NCBI RefSeq assembly: GCF_017815515.1
Contig: NZ_CP072611.1
Location: 3,162,001-3,226,000 of the forward strand
Source of the DNA: Aureimonas populi
GTDB lineage: Bacteria > Pseudomonadota > Alphaproteobacteria > Rhizobiales > Rhizobiaceae
Direction: 5' to 3'
Length of the DNA stretch: 64,000 bases
The notes beneath the pieces were generated by a model, which was not told the DNA's origin, searched no databases, and was given only the letters and a program-made list of their open reading frames with translations. This document shows positions 27,324 to 35,017 of this stretch, one piece after another. Position numbers and translations under genes: made by a program. Each line of letters begins with the position of its first letter. Position 1 is the first letter of the stretch.

Positions 27324-28107
27324 TCATTGAGCGTCGGGTTTTATGGGATAATGCAACAAGAGACGATAACCGCCCCGCATCATCTTGATGCCGTGGGCGA
27401 CGAGGCGACGGGCCTTGTTCTTGCGCGGATCGACTTCCCAATCCTGCTTGGTGCCGCTGAATCCGAGCAGCACTTCGGCGATGGTGCGATAGCTCGCGCC
27501 GTGCAGCCGTGCATCCAGGGCGCGTAGCGACAGCATGTGCCATTGCCGGAGCTGGTCGGGCATGACCCGAAACTCCGGCCCCGGTCGGCGGCCTTCGACG
27601 GAGCGCCAGAACCGCCGGGCGGCATGTGATCGCAGTTCGTAGAAGGCATCCAACGGCAGGAACGTGCCGTAGAAAGCCGTGGTGTCAGGAGCGGCACGGG
27701 GCAGCCACAATTGATGCGCGATGCCATCGGCCCGCCAGACGCCGTGCCAGCCATCGGCCGCGCGGCGCAGGTCGAAGCCGTCGAGATGGGCGAGCTTGAT
27801 CGTCGGACCACTGGCGTCGGTTATATGCGCGACAGGCAACAGCATGAAGGTATTCGGATGCACGCGCGGCGACCAGAGCGGAGCTTGCAAATCAGCCGCC
27901 GTGTCGGGGTCGCTTGGGAAAGAGCAAACCCCAGCGGTCCGCAAACGATTCCAGTTGTTCCGCGTCCTGCCTGCGGGCCAGCGCCAGCGTCTGGTAGTCA
28001 TGGCGATAATCGTCGTTGCGGCGCAGATATTCCCAAGCGAAACCGGAAGCGGCAAGCTGCCATATGTACCCGTAGGCCGCATGGTGCCACCATTCGATAT
28101 TCAGCAT
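27324..28107 (-). CDS. DUF6499/DUF2285 regulator split by a +1 frameshift (FseA-like)
   Basis: First frame, 28107-27892 (71 residues), starts MLNIEWWHHAAYGYIWQLAA and is a DUF6499 domain ending WGLLFPKRPRHGG, stop. The second frame, down to 27324, continues as PSDPDTAADLQAPLW and is a DUF2285 domain (PEFRVMPDQLRQWHMLSLRA, LLGFSGTKQDWEVDPRKNKA). Relatives carry both domains in one chain with WGLxF..DPD at the joint, so shifting +1 at CTC TTT CCC (27921-27916) restores the full 260-residue protein; tRNA-Phe can re-pair from TTT to TTC. In ICEMlSym the excision activator FseA is made in just this way. Alternative: an ordinary one-base mutation. Confidence 0.75.
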
Positions 28108-28139
28108 GGCGTCGCGCCCTCCATGCCGCGCCTTCCGGC

Positions 28140-29012
28140 TCACTGCATTGAGACGCCGTCCAAGTGCTGAAGCTTGTCCGGGTTTCTGGTGATATAGATG
28201 GCGACGATCTTGTCTTCCGCGATCAGCAGCGCGGTGGTCTGGACGATCCCACCGCCTTCGATGCTGATGAAGCCGGGAAGTCCGTCGATGACCGCGTAGC
28301 GGATGAGAAGCGACGGCGACTGGCTGAACTCCTGCGCCAGCTGGACATGCCGCGCCATGACCTCGGCGATGCCTATCAGCAGACGCGGCGAGGCCGGAAC
28401 CTTGCCGCCGCCATCCGTGCAGGCGGTAATGTCTTCGGCCAGAAGCGACCGCAGCGCGCCCATGTCGCCATTGCGGGATGCAGCAAAGAACGCGGCGGCA
28501 ATTTCCAGCCCATGTTCCTTCGTCATCGCGAAACGCGGCCGGGCGGCCCGGATATGCTCCCGCGCCCGGCTGGCGAGCTTGCGGCATGCCGCCGGTTCGC
28601 GGCCGATGGCGCTGGCTACATCATCGAAGCTCATGCCGAAAATGTCATGGAGCAGGAAGGCGGCGCGTTCCAGTGGCGACAGCCGTTCCAGCGCGATCAT
28701 CAGCGGAAGCGTGATATCGTCGCCGGCGTCTGGCTCCCCGTCGTCAAATATGGGCTCGGGGAGCCATGGCCCGATATAGGTCTCGCGCCTACGCCGGGCG
28801 GATTTCAACTCGTTGAGGCAAAGGCGTGTGACGATGGTTCGCAGCAGGGCAGCCGGTTCACGCACCGCATCGCGATCCGTCGCCAGCCACCGTGCCCAGG
28901 CATCCTGAACGACATCCTCGGCGTCCGCCACCGATCCCAGCATCCGATATGCCAGCCGGACAAGGCGCGGTCGCAAATCGGCGAATGAGGGTTCTGACTG
29001 TATGTCGTTCAT
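28140..29012 (-). CDS. ECF41-type RNA polymerase sigma factor (SigJ-like)
   Basis: A 290-residue sigma factor. Sigma-2: RLAYRMLGSVADAEDVVQDA; sigma-4: LSPLERAAFLLHDIFGMSFD and GREPAACRKLASRAREHI. The C-terminal third is a SnoaL-like domain with the ECF41 marks WLPEP, DGGGK and NPDKL; in this family that domain replaces an anti-sigma factor and modulates activity. It lies 18 bases downstream of a monooxygenase gene in the same direction, so the two are probably an operon. Cargo of the mobile element. Confidence 0.92.
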   Translation of the reverse strand: MNDIQSEPSFADLRPRLVRLAYRMLGSVADAEDVVQDAWARWLATDRDAVREPAALLRTIVTRLCLNELKSARRRRETYIGPWLPEPIFDDGEPDAGDDITLPLMIALERLSPLERAAFLLHDIFGMSFDDVASAIGREPAACRKLASRAREHIRAARPRFAMTKEHGLEIAAAFFAASRNGDMGALRSLLAEDITACTDGGGKVPASPRLLIGIAEVMARHVQLAQEFSQSPSLLIRYAVIDGLPGFISIEGGGIVQTTALLIAEDKIVAIYITRNPDKLQHLDGVSMQ

Positions 29013-29030
29013 TCCAACACCGTTCTGTTG

Positions 29031-29375
29031 TTACTCCGCGATAACCGAGTTCACCCTGTAGAGGCTGGGTGCTACGGACTTCGCCAACCCGGCGAATTGC
29101 TTGAGCTGCTCCTGCGTCTCGGGCTTCTTCATGAAGCCCTCTAAGTGCTCCTTCGACACCCATTGCGCGTAGTTGACGACTTTCTGGCCGTCGAAACTGC
29201 TGTGAATGCTGACCGAGATGAAGCCGGGCTGATGTCGGATCGTACTTTCGGTCACTTCCGTGAGAGCCTTCGCCAACTCGGCCTGTTTTGCAGGCTCGAC
29301 CTCATACACATTGATGAGCGTCAGGCGCTCTGCCTGGGAGTCAATCGTCGCTGTCGTCTTGTCGGCCATCGTCAT
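29031..29375 (-). CDS. Antibiotic biosynthesis monooxygenase (ABM) domain protein
   Basis: A 114-residue ferredoxin-like fold protein of the ABM family. Seen: LTLINVYEVEPAKQAELAKA, STIRHQPGFISVSIHSSFDG, KVVNYAQWVSKEHLEGF. Members degrade haem or oxidise quinols, or have unknown roles. ECF41 sigma factors are often encoded beside small oxidoreductases that they control, so this is a likely target or partner of the downstream sigma factor. Confidence 0.8.
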   Translation of the reverse strand: MTMADKTTATIDSQAERLTLINVYEVEPAKQAELAKALTEVTESTIRHQPGFISVSIHSSFDGQKVVNYAQWVSKEHLEGFMKKPETQEQLKQFAGLAKSVAPSLYRVNSVIAE

Positions 29376-29446
29376 CTCCTTCGGGAACTGCCGTTACGAA
29401 AGACATGACAACGATGGCCCCGGAAATGTGACACGCCGCGCGTGTT

Positions 29447-29830
29447 TCAGGTGACGTTGGTGGTGTCGGTGGCGCAGACGCGGAGCCGATGGCCGTCCGG
29501 GTCGGTTGCAACGAAGGTGTAGCCGAAATCCAGCACGGTCGGTTCGAGCACCATGGCGATGCACTTTGCTTTCCATTCGCGATAGAGGTCGTCCACTTCG
29601 GTGTTTGTCGCGTAGCTCATGGAAATCTCAAAGCCGCCGAACGCCGGTTGCGGCTTGGGGTCGATCGTGTGCTTCGACTGCAAGCCGACCACGAAATCCC
29701 CGCTCAGGGCGAAGACCGAAAAGTCCTTGAAGGTCTGGATGGGATCGGCGTTCAGAATTGCCTTGTAGAAGGCCGTGCTGGCATCGACGTCATCGACATA
29801 GAGAATGAGGCTGCTTGGACGGAAAGTCAT
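29447..29830 (-). CDS. VOC (glyoxalase/bleomycin resistance) family protein
   Basis: A 127-residue vicinal-oxygen-chelate protein. Seen: SSLILYVDDVDASTAFYKAI, a central FEISMSYATNTEVDDLYREW, and DFGYTFVATDPDGHRLRVCA with the usual C-terminal metal-site acid replaced in the DPDGH.LR context. Divergent from the YafY-type regulator, 114 bases apart. Possible roles are detoxification or antibiotic binding; no specific substrate is indicated. Confidence 0.85.
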   Translation of the reverse strand: MTFRPSSLILYVDDVDASTAFYKAILNADPIQTFKDFSVFALSGDFVVGLQSKHTIDPKPQPAFGGFEISMSYATNTEVDDLYREWKAKCIAMVLEPTVLDFGYTFVATDPDGHRLRVCATDTTNVT

Positions 29831-29944
29831 CGGTTCTCCTGATCTGCTTCGGAGGGTGCGCCTGCCTCGTGGCAGACGGGCTATGGAGCCGCATAGGAAT
29901 ATAGATTACCCTTACTGACAAAAATCGGCAGTAGGGCATTTCCA

Positions 29945-30652
29945 ATGGCACGCAGCGACCGGCTTTTGCGTTTGCTCCAGACCCTCCGCACTTTGCCGTC
30001 GCCAGTCACGGCCGAGCGGTTGGCGGAAGAAACCGGCGTTTCCATCCGCACCATCTATCGCGACATCGAAGGCTTACGCGCGGCGGGCGCCACCATCGAC
30101 GGCGAAACCGGGTTCGGCTATCGGCTGGTCGAGGACATGGCCCTGCCGCCGCAGACCTTCACGCGCACCGAGATCGAGGCGCTGGTGCTCGGTCTCGGCG
30201 AAGTTAGACATGCCGGCGACAGGGAACTGGCGAGGGCAGCCGAAACCGCTTTCGCCAAAATTACCGCCACTCTGCCCGAGCGATTGCAACTGCAGGCGGT
30301 CCATGCCGTCAACCGCATCTACAAGCCCTCGCCGCCAGCAGAACCTGCCGTGGACATGCCGTTTCTGCGGCGGGTGTGCTGGGAGGAACAGGTGCTGAGG
30401 ATCGTCTATATTGATGGCGAGCGGCAGCAGACGGAACGGGAAATTTGGCCGCTCTCCATCGTCTATCTGGAACGTGCTCTCATCCTGCTGGCACGATGCT
30501 GCGAGCGCAACGCCTTCCGCCGATTCAGGATCGACCGTATTTCCGAGGCGACCGCGACCGGCGAGAGTTTCCGGCCGCACAGGGTTCCTCTGTTACGAGA
30601 GTTCGTTGCGCAGATGATCGCGGAGGAGGAAGCGCGAACTGCCGCTCAATGA
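29945..30652 (+). CDS. YafY/WYL-type transcriptional regulator
   Basis: A 235-residue regulator with N-terminal HTH (RLLQTLRTLPSPVTAERLAE, ETGVSIRTIYRDIEGLR) and a C-terminal WYL domain (RIVYIDGERQQTEREIWPLS then YLERALILLARCCERNAFRR). WYL domains bind nucleic acid or small ligands and often regulate defence or stress genes. Divergent from the VOC gene, which it probably controls. It may also affect nearby element genes, but no sites are evident. Confidence 0.88.
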   Translation: MARSDRLLRLLQTLRTLPSPVTAERLAEETGVSIRTIYRDIEGLRAAGATIDGETGFGYRLVEDMALPPQTFTRTEIEALVLGLGEVRHAGDRELARAAETAFAKITATLPERLQLQAVHAVNRIYKPSPPAEPAVDMPFLRRVCWEEQVLRIVYIDGERQQTEREIWPLSIVYLERALILLARCCERNAFRRFRIDRISEATATGESFRPHRVPLLREFVAQMIAEEEARTAAQ

Positions 30653-30720
30653 CCGGCCACAAAGGCACATTTCCTGCTTGTCCCGCTTCGTTTTCGTCGT
30701 CTTTGCGCGGCGTTGCCGCG

Positions 30721-30771
30721 CGATGGCGGGCGGCGCTGCGATATTTGATGTCTCCGCGCCGCCCGCCATCG
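30721..30771. terminator. 16-bp perfect inverted repeat between convergent genes
   Basis: Arms CGATGGCGGGCGGCGC (30721-30736) and its exact complement (30756-30771) enclose a 19-base loop, just past the traD stop and after the yafY-type gene. A bidirectional terminator is likely, although no T-run is present. A diverged copy of the left part, GCGTTGCC.CGCGATGG, occurs after hsdR near 27262. Confidence 0.45.
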
Positions 30772-30772
30772 G

Positions 30773-31039
30773 TCACGGCCGATCCTGCTGCGGGTGCGAT
30801 GTCGTTGGCGTTTTGGTTTCCTGTTCGGCCGCGAACGCCTCTTTCCCTTTTCCGGCCCACAGTTCCCGCGCCCGTTCGCCGTCCTCGCTTGTGAGCTTGT
30901 CGGCCATCCATAGTAACGCGCCGTAGATCGGGGCGCGGTCGTCGCCTGTCAGGTCCACGATGCCCGATTTGACCATGAGGCCGCCGAGTTCGATGAGGTG
31001 GCGTGTGCGCTTGCGGCGCTCGACCTGCCAGCTTCGCAT
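30773..31039 (-). CDS. traD: Conjugal transfer protein TraD (Ti type)
   Basis: An 88-residue small mobilisation protein of Ti-type elements. Seen: MRSWQVERRKRTRHLIELGG and VDLTGDDRAPIYGALLWMADK, the family core. It starts one base after the traC stop. TraC and TraD assist the TraA relaxase at oriT. The C-terminal 25 residues are low-complexity and variable. Confidence 0.85.
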   Translation of the reverse strand: MRSWQVERRKRTRHLIELGGLMVKSGIVDLTGDDRAPIYGALLWMADKLTSEDGERARELWAGKGKEAFAAEQETKTPTTSHPQQDRP

Positions 31040-31040
31040 A

Positions 31041-31367
31041 TCATTCCGTGCCCGTTGCGCCTGAAGCCGGTTGCGCGCTGCCCGGTTGCGTCGTAGCGCC
31101 GCCAGCGTTGCGGTCAGGTGCCGGAGCAGATCGCCGTGATTTCCCACGAAAGAACGCGGCACCGCGTTTCGCCCATGCCTCCCTCTTTCCGGCATCTTTC
31201 GTCTCGGCCAGCGCGACCAGCGCACCGGCCAGTTCCTCGACAGTGAGGTTGTCCGCCCCGGTGGCGATCACCAGTTCGCCAAGCTGCTGCACCTTGCGCA
31301 TCTTGAGTTCCAGCGCCTTGTCTTCCAACGCCTTCAATTCCGCATCAAAGTCCCGTGGCTTGCGCAT
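31041..31367 (-). CDS. traC: Conjugal transfer protein TraC (Ti type)
   Basis: A 108-residue accessory relaxosome protein. Seen: RDFDAELKALEDKALELKMR (coiled coil), VQQLGELVIATGADNLTVEE, and AWAKRGAAFFRGKSRR, then a disordered tail. ATG 31367 is preferred to 31370 by spacing from AAAGGA. Divergent from traA, with the candidate oriT in between, the standard arrangement on Ti plasmids. Confidence 0.85.
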   Translation of the reverse strand: MRKPRDFDAELKALEDKALELKMRKVQQLGELVIATGADNLTVEELAGALVALAETKDAGKREAWAKRGAAFFRGKSRRSAPAPDRNAGGATTQPGSAQPASGATGTE

Positions 31368-31490
31368 CATCGTGTCCTTTCCCGGTCGCAAGTGGTTGAT
31401 GCCGCGATGATAGTTGAGCGCTTCACCGAATGCTGTAATGTTGCCGGGACGGTCTGGCACGGGTTGGTCCATCCCGAGAATTTTTCGAGG

Positions 31491-31525
31491 GAGGGCGCGC
31501 TTATACGTCGTTCCGACGTGCGCTT
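31491..31525. other. Candidate oriT/nic region of the element
   Basis: GGGCGCGCTTATACGTCG (31493-31510) resembles the core of Ti-type nic sites (GGGCGCAATTATACGTCG as I recall it), and ACGTCG TTC CGACGT (31505-31519) is a perfect inverted repeat. It lies between divergent traC and traA, as in Ti plasmids and related elements. The exact nick cannot be determined here. Confidence 0.6.
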
Positions 31526-31548
31526 GGCCATGGCAATGCTTGATCGCT

Positions 31549-34527
31549 ATGGCGATCTATCATCTTCACGTCAAGGTCATTGGCCGCAAGGCCGGATCGA
31601 GCGCGGTAGCCTCTGCCGCCTATCGCTCTGCCTCGCGGATGCGCGACGAACGCATCGACCGCGTGCAGGATTTCTCCAACAAGCGCGGCGTCGTCCATTC
31701 CGAGGTGCTGTTGCCGGAGAGCGCACCCGAGCAATGGAGCGACCGCGAACGGCTCTGGAACGATGTCGAGGCGTTCGAGGTCAGGAAAGACGCGCAGCTT
31801 GCGCGCGAGGTGGAGTTCGCAATCCCGCGCGAAATGACACAGGCGCAGGGCATCGAGCTTGCCCGCGACTTCGCGCAGGGCGAATTCGTCGATCAGGGCA
31901 TGATCGCCGATCTCAACGTACATTGGGACATCGGCGAGGACGGAAGCCCCAAACCCCATGCCCATGTCATGCTCACCATGCGCGAAGTCGATGAAGACGG
32001 GTTCGGCAAAAAGGTGCGGGACTGGAATGCGACCCAGATGATCGAGCGCTGGCGCGAACGCTGGGCCGAGCATGTCAACGAGCGGCTGGCCGAACTCGAC
32101 ATCGACGCCCGTATCGACCATCGCAGCCTTGAAGCGCAGGGCATCGGGCTTGAGCCGCAGAGCCAGATCGGCGCACCAGCGCAGCGTATCGAGGGCGAAG
32201 GCATCGAGGCCGCCGACCGCGCCGACATGCACCGGGAGATCGCCCGCAACAACGGCGCGCGCATCATCGCCGATCCATCCGTGGCGCTGGACGCGATCAC
32301 ACAGCAGCAATCAACCTTCACCCGCCGCGACATGGCGAAGTTCGCCCATCGCCAAAGCGACGGCATCGACCAGTTCAACGAGGTCATGGGCGCGATGCGC
32401 GGCTCGCCCGACCTGGTCGAACTCGGTCAAGACGGACGCGGCGAGGATCGGTTCACCACCCGCGAGATGATCGAGGCCGAACAGCGTTTGCATCGCGCGG
32501 CGGAATTGATGGCCGAGAAGGAATTGCATGAGGTCAGCGACAGGGACAGAGAGGCCGCACTTGCGCGCGCAGAGCAGTGCGGCCTTGTTCTTTCGGGCGA
32601 GCAGGCCGACGCGCTGGCGCATGTCACGGACGGGCGCGATCTCGGCATCGTCGTCGGCTATGCCGGGACGGGAAAGAGCGCCATGCTCGGCGTGGCACGT
32701 GAGGCATGGGAGGCGGCAGGCTTCGAGGTGCGCGGCGTTGCCCTGTCCGGTATCGCCGCCGAGAATCTGGAAAGCGGCTCGGGTATCGCATCGCGCACCA
32801 TCGCCAGCATGGAACACGGCTGGAAGAACGGGCGCGACATGCTCACGTCCGGCGATGTGCTTGTCATTGACGAGGCGGGTATGGTCGGCACGCGGCAGTT
32901 GGAGCGCGTGTTGTCCCATGCCGCCGAGGCCGGGGCCAAGGTCGTGCTGGTTGGCGATCCGCAGCAGTTGCAATCCATCGAGGCGGGCGCAGCCTTCCGC
33001 TCGATCCATGACCGCCACGGCGGCGCGGAAATCGGCGAGGTGCGCCGCCAGCGCGAGGACTGGCAGCGCGACGCCACGCGCGATCTGGCAAGCGGCAGGA
33101 CCGGCGCGGCGATCGGCGCCTATGACGTGCACGACATGGTGCATGAGGCCGCATCCCGCGAGCAGGCGCGCGACGATCTAATCGACCGTTGGGACCGCGA
33201 CCGGCAGGCCGCACCGGACAGCAGCCGCATCATCCTCACCCACACCAATGCCGAGGTGCGAGAGTTGAACGAGGCCGCCCGCGACCGAATGCGGGCGGCG
33301 GGCGATCTGGGCGAGGACATGCGCGTGACGGTCGAACGGGGCGCGAGAGATTTCGCCAGCGGGGATCGCGTGATGTTCCTGCAAAACGAGCGCGGACTTG
33401 GTGTGAAGAACGGCACGCTCGGCACCATCGAAGAGGTCAGCGAACAATCCATGTCGGTCCGCACCGATGACGGGCGCGGCGTCAGGTTCGACCTCAAGGA
33501 CTACGACCGCATCGACCACGGCTATGCCGCCACCATCCACAAGGCGCAGGGCATGACCGTGGACCGGACGCATGTGCTGGCGACACCGGGCATGGACGCC
33601 CACGGCAGCTATGTTGCCCTGTCACGGCACCGTGACGGCACGGACCTGCACTATGGCCGTGAGGACTTCGCCACGCAGGACAAGCTCGTCAGCACCCTAT
33701 CGCGTGACAGGTCGAAGGACATGGCGACGGATTACGACCGCGCCGACCCGACGCAGAGCTACGCCGAGCGGCGCGGCATCACCGTCCGCGAGCGCGATGT
33801 CGCGGTTGAACATTCACGCGCGCCGGGCAATGCCCTCGACCGGATCGACGGCATCACTTTCAACGTGCGCGCGCCCGGCGACCGCGCGGAAGGGCCGGAA
33901 AGGGAGACGGCCGGCAGGGAGATAAGGCAGGAGATCGGGGCGGTGGCGCGGGATGCCGGAATAGATTCGGAGGATGCCATGCGCCACGCCCGCAGAATGG
34001 CGCTCATTCGTCATGCCCATGCCGTTGGCCAAGTCTTCAACGCCGAGGATGCCGGGAGCAAGGCAAGCCCCGCGCAGTGGGATGAACTGGTCGATGCCCG
34101 CAGAACATTCGACGCGGTGCGGCCCTATGGCTGGCAGGACGCGGAAGCGGCCTATGCCAAGGATGAGAGACTTGCCGATGAGGCGGGATCGGGCAAGGTC
34201 AATCGCGCCATCCGAGCCCTGCAACTGGAAACGGAGATTCGCACCAGCCCGGAGCGCCGCGCCGACCGCTTTGTCGAACGCTTTCGCGACCTCAAACAGA
34301 CCGGCGAGCGCCAGTATGCGGCGGGCGACTATTCCGGCTACAGGCCAGCGCGGGTGGAGATGGGCAACATGGTGGCCAGCCTCAAGCGCGACCCGCAGCT
34401 CGAATCCCTGCTCGAAGGCCGCAAGAAAGACCTCGGCATCTCGTTCGAATCAGGCGTGGGAATCCGTCGCGACCTCGCCCTCAGCCACGGCCTCGGCAGG
34501 GGCCGGGGTCTCGGGATCGGCATGTAG
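31549..34527 (+). CDS. traA: Ti-type conjugative relaxase/helicase TraA
   Basis: A 992-residue MobQ-class relaxase with helicase. Relaxase domain: MAIYHLHVKV start, SAVASAAYRSASR with candidate nicking Y25, metal-binding HAH (137-139, in PKPHAHVMLTMR). Helicase: Walker A VGYAGTGKSAML near residue 372, VLVIDEAGMV, VLVGDPQQLQ, and TIHKAQGMTVDRTH. The C-terminal end has RQYAAGDYSGYRPARVEMGN. The start is at ATG 31549, since upstream codons have no family match. All motifs are intact; a diverged C-terminal copy survives as a relic at 7169-7376. Confidence 0.95.
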   Translation: MAIYHLHVKVIGRKAGSSAVASAAYRSASRMRDERIDRVQDFSNKRGVVHSEVLLPESAPEQWSDRERLWNDVEAFEVRKDAQLAREVEFAIPREMTQAQGIELARDFAQGEFVDQGMIADLNVHWDIGEDGSPKPHAHVMLTMREVDEDGFGKKVRDWNATQMIERWRERWAEHVNERLAELDIDARIDHRSLEAQGIGLEPQSQIGAPAQRIEGEGIEAADRADMHREIARNNGARIIADPSVALDAITQQQSTFTRRDMAKFAHRQSDGIDQFNEVMGAMRGSPDLVELGQDGRGEDRFTTREMIEAEQRLHRAAELMAEKELHEVSDRDREAALARAEQCGLVLSGEQADALAHVTDGRDLGIVVGYAGTGKSAMLGVAREAWEAAGFEVRGVALSGIAAENLESGSGIASRTIASMEHGWKNGRDMLTSGDVLVIDEAGMVGTRQLERVLSHAAEAGAKVVLVGDPQQLQSIEAGAAFRSIHDRHGGAEIGEVRRQREDWQRDATRDLASGRTGAAIGAYDVHDMVHEAASREQARDDLIDRWDRDRQAAPDSSRIILTHTNAEVRELNEAARDRMRAAGDLGEDMRVTVERGARDFASGDRVMFLQNERGLGVKNGTLGTIEEVSEQSMSVRTDDGRGVRFDLKDYDRIDHGYAATIHKAQGMTVDRTHVLATPGMDAHGSYVALSRHRDGTDLHYGREDFATQDKLVSTLSRDRSKDMATDYDRADPTQSYAERRGITVRERDVAVEHSRAPGNALDRIDGITFNVRAPGDRAEGPERETAGREIRQEIGAVARDAGIDSEDAMRHARRMALIRHAHAVGQVFNAEDAGSKASPAQWDELVDARRTFDAVRPYGWQDAEAAYAKDERLADEAGSGKVNRAIRALQLETEIRTSPERRADRFVERFRDLKQTGERQYAAGDYSGYRPARVEMGNMVASLKRDPQLESLLEGRKKDLGISFESGVGIRRDLALSHGLGRGRGLGIGM

Positions 34528-34657
34528 GATTTTCCTTTTTACCGCCGATTCTACGCCACAGCACTACGCCAGCTAAATATCTATTGCACAACGATAATTC
34601 GTTGCTCTCACTGGTCTCTGCAATCGTCAGAAACAACCAGCAGGAGGTAGCGCAACC

Positions 34658-35017
34658 ATGCGTGAACCAGACCGTATCGTCCGCCTGAAGACCGTCCTCG
34701 CCCGCACCGGCCTGTCCCGTTCCACTATCTACCGCAAGATCGCTGAGGGCACTTTTCCCGCCCAGCTCAGGATCAGCACCAACGGCGCGGGATGGCATGA
34801 ATCCGACATCGACCGCTGGATCGCCGATCCCGCCGGCTGGCGGCCACCAATGACAACGCCTGACAGACTGGACGCGAGAGACAACGCGTTCAGAGATCGT
34901 CGTCCAGTTCGTCGTCGTGGACCTCGGCGGCACGTCGCTTCGCGTCGGCGATCAGGTCTTTTGCGGATTCCCCCTTCACCCAAGCGTCGAGCATGTCAGC
35001 CCAGCACTGAAGCATGA
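34658..35017 (+). CDS. AlpA-family DNA-binding protein, possible excisionase
   Basis: A 119-residue frame. Residues 1-65 are the AlpA/HTH_17 domain: DRIVRLKTVLARTGLSRSTI, YRKIAEGTFP, SDIDRWIADPAGW. The remaining 50 residues are basic and overlap the 3' end of the convergent integrase gene by 128 bases, so they are probably not conserved. AlpA proteins activate integrases or serve as recombination directionality factors in integrative elements. GGAGG lies about 10 bases upstream of the start. Confidence 0.8.
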   Translation: MREPDRIVRLKTVLARTGLSRSTIYRKIAEGTFPAQLRISTNGAGWHESDIDRWIADPAGWRPPMTTPDRLDARDNAFRDRRPVRRRGPRRHVASRRRSGLLRIPPSPKRRACQPSTEA

